A stretch of DNA of 64,000 bases from Selenomonadaceae bacterium (GCA_017549815.1 JAFYNH010000092.1:98913-162912), one strand, 5' to 3'; positions 45,420-55,280 are shown, counted from the stretch's first letter. A program made the numbers and translations. Notes: generated by a model not told the origin, from the sequence alone.

Positions 45420-46508
45420 TTGGAAAAATATTATATGGCGGCAATGGGTGGCGCAGACGGTTTCGGCAACAAGAGCATTGAACTTCTGGTTAAACATTTC
45501 GGGAGCGCGAAAGACGCTTGGTTCGCCAAAGAAGCCGACCTTTTGGAAACGAACGTCCGAAAGAATTCGCTCGGAGCCTTCATAACGTGGCGAAAGGCTC
45601 ATCCCGACGCGCCTGAAAATCTCGTTAGCTACTGCAAGCGACAGAAAATAAATCTGTGCAGTATCAACGACGACGACTATCCGCCGATTCTAAAAGAGAT
45701 TGACTCCCCGCCTATGTTTTTTTATTATCGCGGGAAATTGGAGCCGCTCGCCCAAAGGATTGGGATTGTCGGCACTCGACAAAATACGGCTTACGGACAG
45801 AGCGTCGCGCTTGAATTAGGCGAAGAACTCGCGGCGGCAGGTTTAACCGTCGTAAGCGGCGCGGCTCGCGGTATCGATACTTTTGCTCATCGTGGCGCAT
45901 TGAAAACGGGGCGGACTGTTGCTGTCTTAGGTTGCGGAATAAATTTTATCTTCCCGCCCGAAAATAAAAAACTCCTTGAGCAAATCGCTGAAAGCGGCGT
46001 TGTCATAAGCGAATTTCCGCCGCAACTTACACCTAATCAAGGAACTTTTCCGCAACGTAATAGGATTGTCGCGGGGCTTTGCAAAGGAGTTGTCGTCGTG
46101 GAGGCAGGCAGTAAAAGCGGCGCACTTATCACCAGTACATTTGCGGGCGAATACGGGCGCGATGTCTTCGCCATTCCCGGTCAGATTTACGCTGAAAAAA
46201 GCTTGGGTTGCAATGATTTGATTCGCACCGGCGCGATACTGATTAAAAATGCGCAAGACGTTCTTGACGAATACAACATAAGCAATATAAATAAAGTTGA
46301 AACTCAAGATAAAGTCGTCAAGGCGGTTGAGCTTGAAGGGATTGCGGCGAAAATTTTTGAAATAATTCCTTCCGACGGCTACATTACCGATGAAGAAATT
46401 CTAATGCAGATTGAAGAGATAAATTCGAGTGAACTTCCGAATATCATGATTGATTTGGAAATGAACGGTTTCATTATCGAAGAGGCAGGACGATATAAAC
46501 GTAAATAG
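45420..46508 (+). CDS. dprA: DNA processing protein DprA/Smf
   Basis: This 362-residue protein loads RecA on incoming single-stranded DNA during natural transformation. It has an N-terminal SAM-like region, the Rossmann core with GIVGTRQNTAYGQ, VVSGAARGIDTFAHRGAL, TVAVLGCGINFIFPPEN, FPQRNRIVAGL and GRDVFAIPGQI, and a C-terminal winged helix (residues ~300-362). TTG at 45420 has GGGAGG upstream. It heads the conserved dprA - topA - trmFO - hslVU order. Its presence makes competence plausible. Confidence 0.94.
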   Translation: MEKYYMAAMGGADGFGNKSIELLVKHFGSAKDAWFAKEADLLETNVRKNSLGAFITWRKAHPDAPENLVSYCKRQKINLCSINDDDYPPILKEIDSPPMFFYYRGKLEPLAQRIGIVGTRQNTAYGQSVALELGEELAAAGLTVVSGAARGIDTFAHRGALKTGRTVAVLGCGINFIFPPENKKLLEQIAESGVVISEFPPQLTPNQGTFPQRNRIVAGLCKGVVVVEAGSKSGALITSTFAGEYGRDVFAIPGQIYAEKSLGCNDLIRTGAILIKNAQDVLDEYNISNINKVETQDKVVKAVELEGIAAKIFEIIPSDGYITDEEILMQIEEINSSELPNIMIDLEMNGFIIEEAGRYKRK

Positions 46509-46636
46509 GGGCTAGGAACTAGGGACTAGGGTTCAGGGGTCAGAGGTCAGGGAAAAACCCTTTACCCCCGACACCTTTTCCCTTAACCCTTAGCAAAGAA
46601 TTAATTGCGCATTACGCATTACGAATTACGCATTGC
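46509..46636. repeat. Composite heptad-periodic array before the topA-like gene
   Basis: Three 7-bp families follow each other: CTAGGGA/TCAGGGG units, then the complementary CCCTTAA-type units, then GCATTAC/GAATTAC units up to ~46636. It fills the gap between dprA and the topA-like gene, and begins at the dprA stop codon. Confidence 0.85.
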
Positions 46637-46654
46637 ATTTTGGAGGTTAAATAG

Positions 46655-48355
46655 GTGGCAGAAAAAATTTTAAAGTCAGTGATACTCGTCGAGAGCACGG
46701 CGAAGGCGCGGACGCTCAGAAAATATGTGGGGCGTTCTTATTCGGTTATGTCGACCGACGGTTTCTTGAAGGATTTGCCCAAGAGCCGAATCGGTGTTAG
46801 CGACGATTATCAACCCGAATATATCACGGTGCGCGGCAGAGGGAAGTTGCTCGCCGAACTTAAGCGCGAAACTTTAACTGCGCGGCGGATATTTTTCGCA
46901 ACAAATCCCGATGCGCGGGGCGAATTTTTAGCGCGGCAGTATTGCGAACTTTTTGGCGTCAATCCGAAGTCGCATTGTCGAATTTGGCTTGAGGAATTGA
47001 CTAAGAAAAATTTCAAAGCGGCATTTGAGGATATGCGGACGATTGATGAAAATTTGGCTGATTCGTTCCAAGCAAAGCAACTGCTTGATAAATACGTCAG
47101 CCATAAAGTCGGCGAATATCTTTCGATGAAAATTTGGCGTGGCGTAAAAGTCGGCAGGTTCCGCGCAATGTTATTGAAATTAATCGCCGAGCCGCCTCAG
47201 CAAAAAGTTTTAACCGTCGGAAAAATTTTAACACCTACCGCGCTTCAAGAACTCGCTTTTAAAGAGCTGGACTTTTCAACTGCGCGGACGCGGGTATTAG
47301 CCGACCAACTTTATGAGGGAATAAATTTCAACTCGGACGGCTACGCGGGCTTGATAACTTATCCGCACGACAGAGGAATTTCCTTGACAAGCGAAAATCG
47401 CGAACCCGCCGCCGTTCAGGAATATTTGACGGAGAATCAATTCAAACTCTACGAACTGATTCACGCCCACCTTGCCGAAGAAAAAACTTTTGAACTCGAC
47501 GACACGGCGAACGACGCGACTTTAATGGCGGCTTTAGACGCGCTCAAGGTTGATTGGTCGGATTTTTATTCTGCTGGGATTGCGAGCCTTATCAAGCGCA
47601 AATATATCACGGCGGAGGATTCGATTTACAAAGTTACCGCGCTTGGCGAGAAGGTACTCGACGCGCTTAACGGATTTTTCGATGAAGTTTTCAGCGTAGA
47701 TTCTTATAACGAGGTGACCGCGCAGGTTAAGGAAGTCGCGGCGGGTAAGGCTGAAAAAATTTCCGTGATAAAAAATTACTGCGCGAAGTTCAACGAAAAA
47801 TTCGCTGAGGCGATAAATTCTTTAGGCGAAGATGCCGCGCCGCAAAATGAGCCGATTGAAGAGACAGAGGAAATTTGCGAGAAATGCGGGCGCAAAATGT
47901 GGATTCGTCATGGACGCTACGGAGCTTTTCTGGCGTGTTCGGGCTATCCAGAGTGCAAGAATACAAAGCCGATTTTGGAGTTTCTCGATAAAAAATGCCC
48001 GAAATGTGGCGGGCGATTGGCAAGGCGTTCATTAAATCGCGGGCGAACTTTTTATTGCTGTGAAAATTCTCCGCAATGCGACTTCGCGACTTGGGACGAG
48101 CCGCAAATCATGACTTGTAAAATTTGTGGGTCGACGATGTTCGCGCATAAATTTAAAGACCGCATTCCAATGTTCTATTGCGGCAACGAAAATTGTCAGA
48201 CGCGCTCGAATCACCCTGTGAATAAAATTTTGGAAGATGTCAGAAAACGCGCTGAAGTTCGCAAGGCTCGCAAGGAAAAGGCGGCATTCAGAGCGGCTGA
48301 AAAGGCTAAAGCTCCCGTCAATAAATCTGCGCGGCGGAAAGGTGTCAGGGAATAG
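46655..48355 (+). CDS. Topoisomerase I homologue without the Toprim acidic triad
   Basis: This 566-residue protein sits at the usual topA place and aligns with TopA: VESTAKA (12-18, Glu13 kept), DLPKSRIGV, RGRGKLLAELK, then FATNPDARGEF (81-91) where TopA has ATDPDREGEAI. Two of the three Toprim acids are lost (Asp to Asn84, Glu to Arg88); Asp86 remains. SAGRVQSVALRLI is VGRFRAMLLKLI. The active-site region YxRTDS is YPHDRG, keeping Tyr236 but not the arginine. The HEAIRPS segment is absent and the protein is ~120 residues short. Three C-terminal four-cysteine zinc ribbons (~410-520) and a basic tail remain. It is probably a DNA-binding protein without normal topoisomerase activity. GTG start with GGAGG upstream. 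Confidence 0.85.
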   Translation: MAEKILKSVILVESTAKARTLRKYVGRSYSVMSTDGFLKDLPKSRIGVSDDYQPEYITVRGRGKLLAELKRETLTARRIFFATNPDARGEFLARQYCELFGVNPKSHCRIWLEELTKKNFKAAFEDMRTIDENLADSFQAKQLLDKYVSHKVGEYLSMKIWRGVKVGRFRAMLLKLIAEPPQQKVLTVGKILTPTALQELAFKELDFSTARTRVLADQLYEGINFNSDGYAGLITYPHDRGISLTSENREPAAVQEYLTENQFKLYELIHAHLAEEKTFELDDTANDATLMAALDALKVDWSDFYSAGIASLIKRKYITAEDSIYKVTALGEKVLDALNGFFDEVFSVDSYNEVTAQVKEVAAGKAEKISVIKNYCAKFNEKFAEAINSLGEDAAPQNEPIEETEEICEKCGRKMWIRHGRYGAFLACSGYPECKNTKPILEFLDKKCPKCGGRLARRSLNRGRTFYCCENSPQCDFATWDEPQIMTCKICGSTMFAHKFKDRIPMFYCGNENCQTRSNHPVNKILEDVRKRAEVRKARKEKAAFRAAEKAKAPVNKSARRKGVRE

Positions 48356-48375
48356 GTGTCAGGTGTCAGGGAAAG
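48341..48375. repeat. Heptad array across the topA-like/trmFO junction
   Basis: Five 7-bp units (GGTGTCA, GGGAATA, GGTGTCA, GGTGTCA, GGGAAAG). They encode the last residues and TAG stop of the topA-like gene and the GTG start plus first residues of trmFO. Confidence 0.8.
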
Positions 48376-49675
48376 AGTTCATATAATCGGCGCGGGCTTG
48401 GCAGGTTCGGAGGCGGCTTGGCAAATCGCTAAACGCGGCGTCGAAGTCGTCTTGCACGAAATGCGCCCGACTAAAGAAACTCCCGCACATAAGACGGGAA
48501 ATTTCGCCGAGCTTGTCTGCAGTAATTCACTTCGGGCGGCGGGGCTTACAAATGCCGTCGGAGTTTTAAAGGAAGAAATGCGTTGCCTTGATTCGATTAT
48601 AATGGCGGCGGCTGATTCGGCTAAAATTCCTGCGGGCGGCGCATTGGCAGTTGATCGCGCAGAATTCGGCAAAATTATCACTGCTAAGGTTAAATCCGTA
48701 GTGAACTTTGTCGAAGAAGAAGTTACGAGCCTTGACGAATTGGACGGCATTAAAATTATTGCTAGCGGACCTTTGACGGCGGGCGCACTTGCCGAAGAAA
48801 TTAAACGGCTCACGGGCGGCGACGATTTTTATTTTTATGACGCGGCGGCTCCGATTGTTACGGTTGATTCGATTAATTTTGATAAGGCGTTCAAAGCCTC
48901 GCGCTACGACAAGGGCGCAGATGATTCTTACATAAATTGCCCGATGACTCGCGAAGAATATTTGACTTTCCGCGCAGAATTAATCAATGCCGAAAAGACC
49001 AAGCCTCACGACTTCGAGCAAGAAATTTTCTTTGAAGGTTGTTTGCCCGTAGAAATTTTGGCGGCTCGCGGCGAAGATACAATGCGTTTCGGGAATTTAA
49101 AACCTGTCGGCTTAATCGACCCGCGCACGGGCAAAACTCCTTATGCGGTCGTTCAGTTGCGGCAAGACAATCGAGAGGCGACGCTTTATAATTTGGTCGG
49201 CTTTCAAACGCATTTAACTTGGGGCGAACAAAAAAGAGTTTTCAAAATGATACCGGGACTTGAGGCGGCGGAGTTCGTAAGATTCGGCGTCATGCACAGG
49301 AACACTTACATAAATTCGCCTAAAATTTTATCGCCGACGTTCCAATTAAAATCACAGCCGCAAATATTTTTCGCGGGACAAATTACGGGCGTAGAAGGTT
49401 ACGTTGAATCGGCGGCATCGGGATTAATGGCGGGCGTCAATGCGGCACGATTGGCAAAAAATTTGGAGCCGATAATCTTTCCGCAGACGACTTGTCACGG
49501 AGCATTGGCAAATTACATAACGACGGCGGTCACAAAAGATTTTCAGCCGATGAATATAACTTTCGGACTGTTGCCGCCGCTTGAAACTAAGACGCCTAAA
49601 AAGTTTCGCAAGGAAAAATTATCTGCGCGAGCGTTGGAAACAATTAGGAATTTGGAATTAGGAATGAGGAATTGA
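48356..49675 (+). CDS. trmFO: tRNA (uracil-54-C5)-methyltransferase, folate/FAD-dependent
   Basis: This 439-residue flavoprotein makes ribothymidine-54 in tRNA with methylene-tetrahydrofolate. It has the FAD-binding [17 protein letters not shown] at residue 9, [36 protein letters not shown] and [18 protein letters not shown]. The only usable start is GTG 48356, directly after the previous stop; it lies in a heptad array, so the protein begins MSGVRER before the usual start region. The last residues (RNLELGMRN) and the stop also come from a heptad array. Confidence 0.93.
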   Translation: MSGVRERVHIIGAGLAGSEAAWQIAKRGVEVVLHEMRPTKETPAHKTGNFAELVCSNSLRAAGLTNAVGVLKEEMRCLDSIIMAAADSAKIPAGGALAVDRAEFGKIITAKVKSVVNFVEEEVTSLDELDGIKIIASGPLTAGALAEEIKRLTGGDDFYFYDAAAPIVTVDSINFDKAFKASRYDKGADDSYINCPMTREEYLTFRAELINAEKTKPHDFEQEIFFEGCLPVEILAARGEDTMRFGNLKPVGLIDPRTGKTPYAVVQLRQDNREATLYNLVGFQTHLTWGEQKRVFKMIPGLEAAEFVRFGVMHRNTYINSPKILSPTFQLKSQPQIFFAGQITGVEGYVESAASGLMAGVNAARLAKNLEPIIFPQTTCHGALANYITTAVTKDFQPMNITFGLLPPLETKTPKKFRKEKLSARALETIRNLELGMRN

Positions 49676-49677
49676 AT
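49643..49677. repeat. Heptad array across the trmFO/hslV junction
   Basis: Five 7-bp units (ATTAGGA, ATTTGGA, ATTAGGA, ATGAGGA, ATTGAAT). They encode the C-terminal tail and TGA stop of trmFO and supply the GAGGA ribosome binding site of hslV seven bases before its ATG. Confidence 0.8.
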
Positions 49678-50211
49678 ATGGAATTTCATTCGACAACGAT
49701 AGTAGCCGTTAAAAAGGACGGCAAAGTTGCGTTGGCGGGCGACGGACAAGTCACTTTCGGCAACAGCGCGATTATGAAAGCGACGGCTAAAAAAGTTCGC
49801 CGCCTTTATCATGACAAAATTATCGCGGGCTTTGCCGGCTCGGTAGCCGACGCCTTTACACTCTTTGAAAAATTTGAGGAGAAACTCGAATCGACGCACG
49901 GACACCTTCAAAGGGCGGCGGTTGCATTGGCTAAGGAATGGCGCACTGATAAAATTTTGCGTCGTCTTGAGGCTTTGCTGTTGGTCGCCGATAAAGATAT
50001 GATTTTGCTTTTGTCGGGCAACGGCGAAGTAATTGAGCCTGACGGCGACGTTGCGGCAATCGGTTCGGGCGGATTTTACGCATTGGCGGCGGCAAGGGCT
50101 TTAATCGCTCATACCGACATGACGGCGGCTGAAATCGCTAAAGAATCGCTGTCAATCGCCTCAGATATTTGCGTCTTCACTAATCAGAATATCATTATCG
50201 AAGAAATTTAA
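49678..50211 (+). CDS. hslV: HslV protease subunit
   Basis: This 177-residue subunit forms the proteolytic chamber of the HslVU ATP-dependent protease. The start region [20 protein letters not shown] and GDGQVTFG match the family; the active-site Thr-Thr-Ile follows a short leader that would be removed. Other segments are [26 protein letters not shown], and [17 protein letters not shown] 49678 is preferred over TTG 49672 by length and the GAGGA site, which comes from the heptad array. The stop overlaps the leader of hslU. Confidence 0.95.
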   Translation: MEFHSTTIVAVKKDGKVALAGDGQVTFGNSAIMKATAKKVRRLYHDKIIAGFAGSVADAFTLFEKFEEKLESTHGHLQRAAVALAKEWRTDKILRRLEALLLVADKDMILLLSGNGEVIEPDGDVAAIGSGGFYALAAARALIAHTDMTAAEIAKESLSIASDICVFTNQNIIIEEI

Positions 50212-50225
50212 TGGAGGAACGTTTA

Positions 50226-51650
50226 ATGGCTAAGGAAAAGGAAAAAATAACTCAAGAACTCGGCGTAAACGACCAAACACCCCGCGAGATAGTGGCGGAA
50301 TTGGATAAATACATTGTCGGACAGGACGAGGCTAAAAAATCGGTGGCAATCGCGTTAAGGAATCGCTGGCGCAGTCACAAATTGCCCGACGAAATGCGCG
50401 ACGACGTTATCCCGAAAAATATTTTAATGATAGGTTCAACGGGCGTCGGCAAAACGGAAATAGCTCGCAGATTGGCTAAATTGGTTAAGGCACCGTTTAT
50501 AAAGGTTGAGGCGACGAAATTTACGGAAGTCGGCTACGTCGGGCGCGATGTCGAATCGATTATCCGCGATTTGGCTCAAACGGCAGTCCGCATGGTTCGC
50601 AAACAACGCACGGAAGAAGTTAAGGAAAAGGCGGCGGCTAATGCCATTGAACGTTTGCTTGATGTGTTGGTTCCGGAGCCTAAACGTTCACAAAATCCGC
50701 TGGGAAAACTTTTCGGCAATGCCGATTCGGACGCGCCGCCCGCTGTCGAAGAAGATACCAAAAAACCCGGTCGCGAATTCGTTCGCAAAAGATTATTGGC
50801 GGGCAAAATGGAAGATCAAGTTATCGAGCTTGAAGTTGCGGATCATGCAAAACCTATGGTCGGAATGTTCAGCGGGTCGAGCTTGGAAGGCATGGGCGAT
50901 AATCTTCAAGATATGGTCAGCTCACTTATGCCCAAAAGAATGCGCAAGCGTAAAGTTACGGTCGCAACTGCGCGAAAAATTCTTGAACAGGAAGAAGCCG
51001 AAAAACTCATTGACATGGAAGAAGTATCGGAAACTGCCGTTGAACTCGCCGAGCGCAGCGGAATAGTTTTCCTTGACGAAATCGATAAAGTTGCAGTCAA
51101 AGGTTCAAGTTCCGGTCCGGACGTAAGCCGCGAAGGCGTTCAGCGCGATATTCTGCCGATTGTCGAAGGCTCAACCGTCATGACTAAATATGGCCCTGTA
51201 AAGACGGATTATATTTTGTTCATAGCGGCGGGCGCGTTCCATACCGCGAAACCTTCAGACCTTATCCCCGAATTGCAAGGACGTTTCCCCATTCGCGTCG
51301 AGTTAAAATCATTACTCAAGGCTGATTTCGAGAAAATTTTGACGGAGCCGCAAAACGCACTTTTAAAACAGTACAAAGCCTTACTTCAAACGGAAGGACT
51401 CGCGCTTGACTTCAGAGCAGACGCCATTGAACGTATTGCCGACCTCGCCGAACACGTCAACGAGCAATCGGAAGACATCGGGGCGCGCAGACTTCATACT
51501 TTGCTTGAAAAATTATTGGAGCAAATATCGTTCGAGGCTCCCGACATGGTTAAGGACGGAAAAACCGAAGTCGTAATCGATGCGGCTTATGTTGACGAAC
51601 GACTTAAGGATATTGCAAAGAACAGAGACCTTTCGCAGTTCATTCTTTAA
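50226..51650 (+). CDS. hslU: HslU unfoldase subunit
   Basis: This 474-residue AAA+ ATPase unfolds substrates for HslV. Residues: [21 protein letters not shown], Walker A GSTGVGKT (70-77), the pore motif region GYVGRDVES, the inserted I-domain (~105-240), Walker [10 protein letters not shown], sensor regions and the C-terminal SQFIL end that docks into HslV. ATG 50226 is preferred over 50211 because GGAGG lies between them. codY, which often follows hslU in Firmicutes, is not here; an LRR protein gene is. Confidence 0.96.
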   Translation: MAKEKEKITQELGVNDQTPREIVAELDKYIVGQDEAKKSVAIALRNRWRSHKLPDEMRDDVIPKNILMIGSTGVGKTEIARRLAKLVKAPFIKVEATKFTEVGYVGRDVESIIRDLAQTAVRMVRKQRTEEVKEKAAANAIERLLDVLVPEPKRSQNPLGKLFGNADSDAPPAVEEDTKKPGREFVRKRLLAGKMEDQVIELEVADHAKPMVGMFSGSSLEGMGDNLQDMVSSLMPKRMRKRKVTVATARKILEQEEAEKLIDMEEVSETAVELAERSGIVFLDEIDKVAVKGSSSGPDVSREGVQRDILPIVEGSTVMTKYGPVKTDYILFIAAGAFHTAKPSDLIPELQGRFPIRVELKSLLKADFEKILTEPQNALLKQYKALLQTEGLALDFRADAIERIADLAEHVNEQSEDIGARRLHTLLEKLLEQISFEAPDMVKDGKTEVVIDAAYVDERLKDIAKNRDLSQFIL

Positions 51651-51657
51651 AAAATTT

Positions 51658-51697
51658 TGGCAGTCACGAAAAAATCTCGCGGCTGTCATTTTTTTTT
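51658..51697 (+). terminator. hslU terminator
   Basis: TGGCAGTC (51658-51665) pairs, with two wobble-type positions, with GGCTGTCA (51681-51688), followed by nine T. Confidence 0.75.
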
Positions 51698-51705
51698 GCT
51701 ATAAT
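51697..51705 (+). promoter_or_regulatory. Extended -10 promoter of LRR gene
   Basis: TGC directly before TATAAT (51700-51705), immediately after the hslU terminator T-run and 42 bases before the ATG. No convincing -35 box. Confidence 0.5.
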
Positions 51706-51747
51706 ACCTTTAAATCTCTTCTAAAAAAGTTTAAGGAGGAATTTACT

Positions 51748-53340
51748 ATGCCAAACGGCTCATGCGGCAAAAATTTAACGTGGCGTCTCGAAAATAATAC
51801 TCTCATAATCAGCGGCAACGGTAAAATGGACAGATATTCTACCAGAGATACAAGACCTGCTCCTTGGGATAAAAATTCCGTTGAAAAAATCATCATTGAA
51901 CACGGCGTAACTACTATCGGCAAAGCTACTTTCAAAGACTGTGCTAAATTAAAGTCGATAACCATTCCCGACAGCGTCACCGAAATTGGCAGAGAGGCTT
52001 TTTATAGGTGCAAGAGCCTGACGGAAATAAAAATTCCCGACAGCGTCATCGAAATTGGCGACAATGCTTTTGACGGTTGCAGTAGCTTGAAGGAAATAAA
52101 AATTCCCGATAGCGTCACCGAAATTGGCGAGGATGCTTTTTTTGGTTGCAATAGCCTGACGGAAATAAAAATTCCCGACGGCGTCATCGAAATTGGCGAG
52201 GAAGCTTTTCACGGTTGCAGTAGCTTGAAGGAAATAAAAATTCCTGACTGCGTCATCGAAATTGGCGACAATGCTTTTTTTGGTTGCAAGAGCTTGAAGG
52301 AAATAAAAATTCCCGACAGCGTCACCGAAATTGGCGCCGGTGCTTTTTGTGAGTGCAATAGCTTGAAGGAAATAAAAATTCCCGACGGCGTCATCGAAAT
52401 TGGCGAGGATGCTTTTTTTGGTTGCAATAGCCTGACGGAAATAAAAATTCCCGACGGCGTCACCGAAATTAGCGCCGGTGCTTTTTGTGAGTGCAATAGC
52501 TTGAAGGAAATAAAAATTCCCGACGGTGTTACTGAAATTGGTGCCAGTGCTTTTTATAGGTGCAAGAGCCTGACGGAAATAAAAATTCCCGACGGCGTCA
52601 CCAAAATTGGCTACAATGCTTTTTGTGAGTGCAAGAGCCTGACGGAAATAAAAATTCCCGACGGCGTCATCGAAATTGGCGAGGGAGCTTTTTGGGGGTG
52701 CACGAGCTTGAAGGAAATAACCATTCCATACGGATTAAAAAAGCTCGGCGATGAAGTTTTGGACGGTTGCGCAAGTCTCGAAAAAATTTACTACAGAGCC
52801 GGCTCCGATTTTGAAGATATTTTGTCGGAAGGAAATAACGCCACACTCATTCCCGTCGAGAAATTGAATTGGAAAATCGAAGGTATTACGCTTACGGTCG
52901 GCGGCGTCTCCGAAATAAAAGATTATTCGACTGAAAAGCCGCTTTGGAACGATTATCTTAACAGTATCCAAAAAATCATTATCGAAGACGGCGTTAAATC
53001 CATTTCCGCGAACGCTTTTAGTAACTGCATTCACTTGGAACATTTAAAAATCCCCTCAAGCCTTAAAACTATCGGGGATTTCGCTTTTACCTTCTCTTTT
53101 TGCGGCGACAGAAACATTAATGGCGGTAAAAATGTCTTTTGGAGCCTCGATGACGGCGTTTTACTGATTAGAAAGAATCCCGATTCGCCTCCCGACTCGG
53201 ATTTTTCTGTCAGCGATGTTTCTTGGAAAGATATTGAGCAAAATATCTGTTCCGTAAAGGTTGAACGCGGCATTATTCCCAATAAAAATTTCTTCGAGTG
53301 GCTCGCAGGTCTTAAAAATAATATTCAAGTCTCTTTCTAA
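51748..53340 (+). CDS. BspA-like leucine-rich repeat protein without signal peptide
   Basis: This 530-residue protein starts at ATG 51748 (AAGGAGG eight bases upstream). The N-terminus (CGKNLTWRLENNTLIISGNG) is the typical opening of BspA-family proteins but follows directly on Met-Pro-Asn-Gly-Ser with no signal peptide, so it seems cytoplasmic or non-classically exported. Twelve 23-residue LRR_5 repeats (IKIPDGVTEIGxxAFxxC) span ~68-345, then a divergent domain with another LTVGG-type unit and a second short LRR block. The 3' end overlaps tatD by four bases on the opposite strand. The partner is unknown. Confidence 0.88.
   Translation: MPNGSCGKNLTWRLENNTLIISGNGKMDRYSTRDTRPAPWDKNSVEKIIIEHGVTTIGKATFKDCAKLKSITIPDSVTEIGREAFYRCKSLTEIKIPDSVIEIGDNAFDGCSSLKEIKIPDSVTEIGEDAFFGCNSLTEIKIPDGVIEIGEEAFHGCSSLKEIKIPDCVIEIGDNAFFGCKSLKEIKIPDSVTEIGAGAFCECNSLKEIKIPDGVIEIGEDAFFGCNSLTEIKIPDGVTEISAGAFCECNSLKEIKIPDGVTEIGASAFYRCKSLTEIKIPDGVTKIGYNAFCECKSLTEIKIPDGVIEIGEGAFWGCTSLKEITIPYGLKKLGDEVLDGCASLEKIYYRAGSDFEDILSEGNNATLIPVEKLNWKIEGITLTVGGVSEIKDYSTEKPLWNDYLNSIQKIIIEDGVKSISANAFSNCIHLEHLKIPSSLKTIGDFAFTFSFCGDRNINGGKNVFWSLDDGVLLIRKNPDSPPDSDFSVSDVSWKDIEQNICSVKVERGIIPNKNFFEWLAGLKNNIQVSF
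51952..52779. repeat. Twelve 69-bp tandem repeats in the LRR gene
   Basis: The phrase GAAATAAAAATTCCCGAC recurs every 69 bases, equal to the 23-codon LRR unit. Internal copies are nearly identical, so the copy number may vary. Confidence 0.9.
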
Positions 53341-54104
53341 ATCCCGTAAAGATTTTTAGCGTTGGCGGCAGTGTAAGCGGCGACTTCTTCCAAAGTTTCG
53401 CCCCGAAACTCCGCCAATTTTTTTGCGACTTCCACGACGTAAGCCGGCTCGTTTCTTTTGCCGCGATAAGGCACCGGCGCAAGGTAAGGCGCATCAGTTT
53501 CTATTAAAAGTTTGTCGCGGGGAGCCGCTTTGACGATTTCCGGCAACTTCGCAGAGTTTTTAAACGTTAAAGGCCCGTCAACGCCGATAAACCAACCGAG
53601 TTTCCACACTTCACGCGCCATTTCCAAACTGCCCGAATAACAATGCAATACTCCGCGCAGATTTTTTCCTTCCGTCTGTAAAATTTTAAGCGTGTCGCCG
53701 TGCGCCTCGCGATCATGAACGCATACAGGCAATTTCAACTGCCTCGCCAAATCCAACTGCTCTATAAAAATCTTTTGCTGAATCTGTCGACGCTCCAAAT
53801 CCTTTTCCCAATGATAATCCAACCCGATTTCGCCTATCGCTACAACTTTTTTATTTTCGGCAAGCTCGGCTAACTTCGCGCAAGTATTTTTATCAAAATC
53901 ATCAATTTCTTCAGGGTGAATCCCTATTCCGCCATAAATCTCCGAAAAATCTTTTGCAAGCTCACAAATCGCGATTGAACTTTCCATTGTACTGCCGAAA
54001 TTTATAATCGCCCCGACGCCCGCCATTTTCGCACGCTCCAACACTTCTGCGCGGTCTGAATTAAAATTCTCGTCCTCCAAATGGCAATGTGTATCTATGA
54101 ACAT
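53337..54104 (-). CDS. tatD: TatD-family metal-dependent deoxyribonuclease
   Basis: This 255-residue TIM-barrel hydrolase has the TatD metal-site motifs in order: DTHCHLED, GIGIHPEE, IGEIGLDYHW, VCVHDREAH, VLHCYSG and IETDAPYLAP. Family members have 3'-5' DNase activity. ATG at 54104 follows the deoB stop with no gap, so it is translationally coupled to deoB. It converges on the LRR gene with a four-base overlap. Confidence 0.94.
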   Translation of the reverse strand: MFIDTHCHLEDENFNSDRAEVLERAKMAGVGAIINFGSTMESSIAICELAKDFSEIYGGIGIHPEEIDDFDKNTCAKLAELAENKKVVAIGEIGLDYHWEKDLERRQIQQKIFIEQLDLARQLKLPVCVHDREAHGDTLKILQTEGKNLRGVLHCYSGSLEMAREVWKLGWFIGVDGPLTFKNSAKLPEIVKAAPRDKLLIETDAPYLAPVPYRGKRNEPAYVVEVAKKLAEFRGETLEEVAAYTAANAKNLYGI

Positions 54105-55280
54105 TTAAATAATCGCCTCCAAAAAACTTTCGCCACGCGTTTTGAACTCAACATTAAAAATTTCCGCTATCGTAGCCGCTATATCGGCAAAAGTCTTGCG
54201 AATTCCAAGATTTATTCCTGCGTGAACGCTTGAACCGTAAATTATCAGCGGAACATTCTCGCGAGTGTGGTCGGTGCCCGCCGCCGCAGGGTCGCAACCG
54301 TGATCCGCCGTTATCATCAGCAAATCATCGGCTCTCATCTTACCTAAAAATTCGCCAAGCTCCTTATCAAAAGTCGTCATCGCCTGCGCATAACCTTCAA
54401 CGTCGCGTCTGTGCCCGAACTTCATATCAAAATCAACCAGATTGACAAAGCAAAGCCCGTTAAATTCTTCGTCCATAAGTTTAAGCGTTTTATTCATGCC
54501 GTCCGAATTGTTTTCGTTAATTCCCAGCGAACGACTTATCCCGCAACCAGCAAATATATCTTGAATCTTGCCGACTCCGATTGTCGCAAGATTTTTTTTC
54601 TGCAAAGCGTCCAAAATCGTTTCTGCAGGCGGTTTTAACGAAAAATCATGCCTGCGCGGCGTCCGTTCATAATTTGGAAACTCTCCTATAAACGGTCGCG
54701 CTATTATCCTGCCTACGCCGTGTTTTCCTCTCATAATTTCCCGCGCAGTCCTGCAAAAATTATACAGCTCCTCAATCGGAACGATTTTTTCATGCGCCGC
54801 TATCTGTAATACGCTGTCAGCCGACGTATAAACGATTAATGCGCCCGTCTCAACGTGTTCAAGACCGTAATCATGAATAACTTTCGTGCCCGAATACGGC
54901 TTGTTGCATAAAATCTTCCTGCCGAAACTTTTTTCAAGCTCTTTAATCACTTCCGGCGGAAAACCATTCGGATAAGTCGGCAATGGACGTTCGGAAATTA
55001 TTCCCGCAATCTCCCAATGACCAATCGTCGTATCTTTGCCCGCTGACGCCTCAATAACTCTCGCGAACGACCCCGACGGATTTTCTGAACGCTTATAAAA
55101 ATTTATACCGTCAATGTTAAACATTCCGAGCCGTGAAAGATTCGGCGTATTGAAATTTTTCGACGCGGCTATTGTCTTTAACGTATTCGGATTGTCATCA
55201 CCGAAATTTTTTGCGTCCGAAGCTCCGCCGATTCCCACGCTGTCCAATACGATTAAAAACACGCGATTAATATCTTTCAT
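54105..55280 (-). CDS. deoB: Phosphopentomutase
   Basis: This 391-residue alkaline phosphatase-superfamily enzyme interconverts ribose/deoxyribose-1- and -5-phosphate in nucleoside salvage. It starts RVFLIVLDSVGIGGASDA, has the conserved KDTTIGHWEIAG region with the phosphorylated Thr, IVYTSADSVLQIAAHE, VNLVDFDMKFGHRRD and metal ligands in TADHGCDPAAAGTDHTRE. Length is typical. ATG with GAGGTGA upstream. Confidence 0.96.
   Translation of the reverse strand: MKDINRVFLIVLDSVGIGGASDAKNFGDDNPNTLKTIAASKNFNTPNLSRLGMFNIDGINFYKRSENPSGSFARVIEASAGKDTTIGHWEIAGIISERPLPTYPNGFPPEVIKELEKSFGRKILCNKPYSGTKVIHDYGLEHVETGALIVYTSADSVLQIAAHEKIVPIEELYNFCRTAREIMRGKHGVGRIIARPFIGEFPNYERTPRRHDFSLKPPAETILDALQKKNLATIGVGKIQDIFAGCGISRSLGINENNSDGMNKTLKLMDEEFNGLCFVNLVDFDMKFGHRRDVEGYAQAMTTFDKELGEFLGKMRADDLLMITADHGCDPAAAGTDHTRENVPLIIYGSSVHAGINLGIRKTFADIAATIAEIFNVEFKTRGESFLEAII

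Noticed and set aside
51952..52779. 69-bp repeats as a possible CRISPR-like array
   Set aside because: The repeats encode LRR units in frame throughout; there are no unique spacers.
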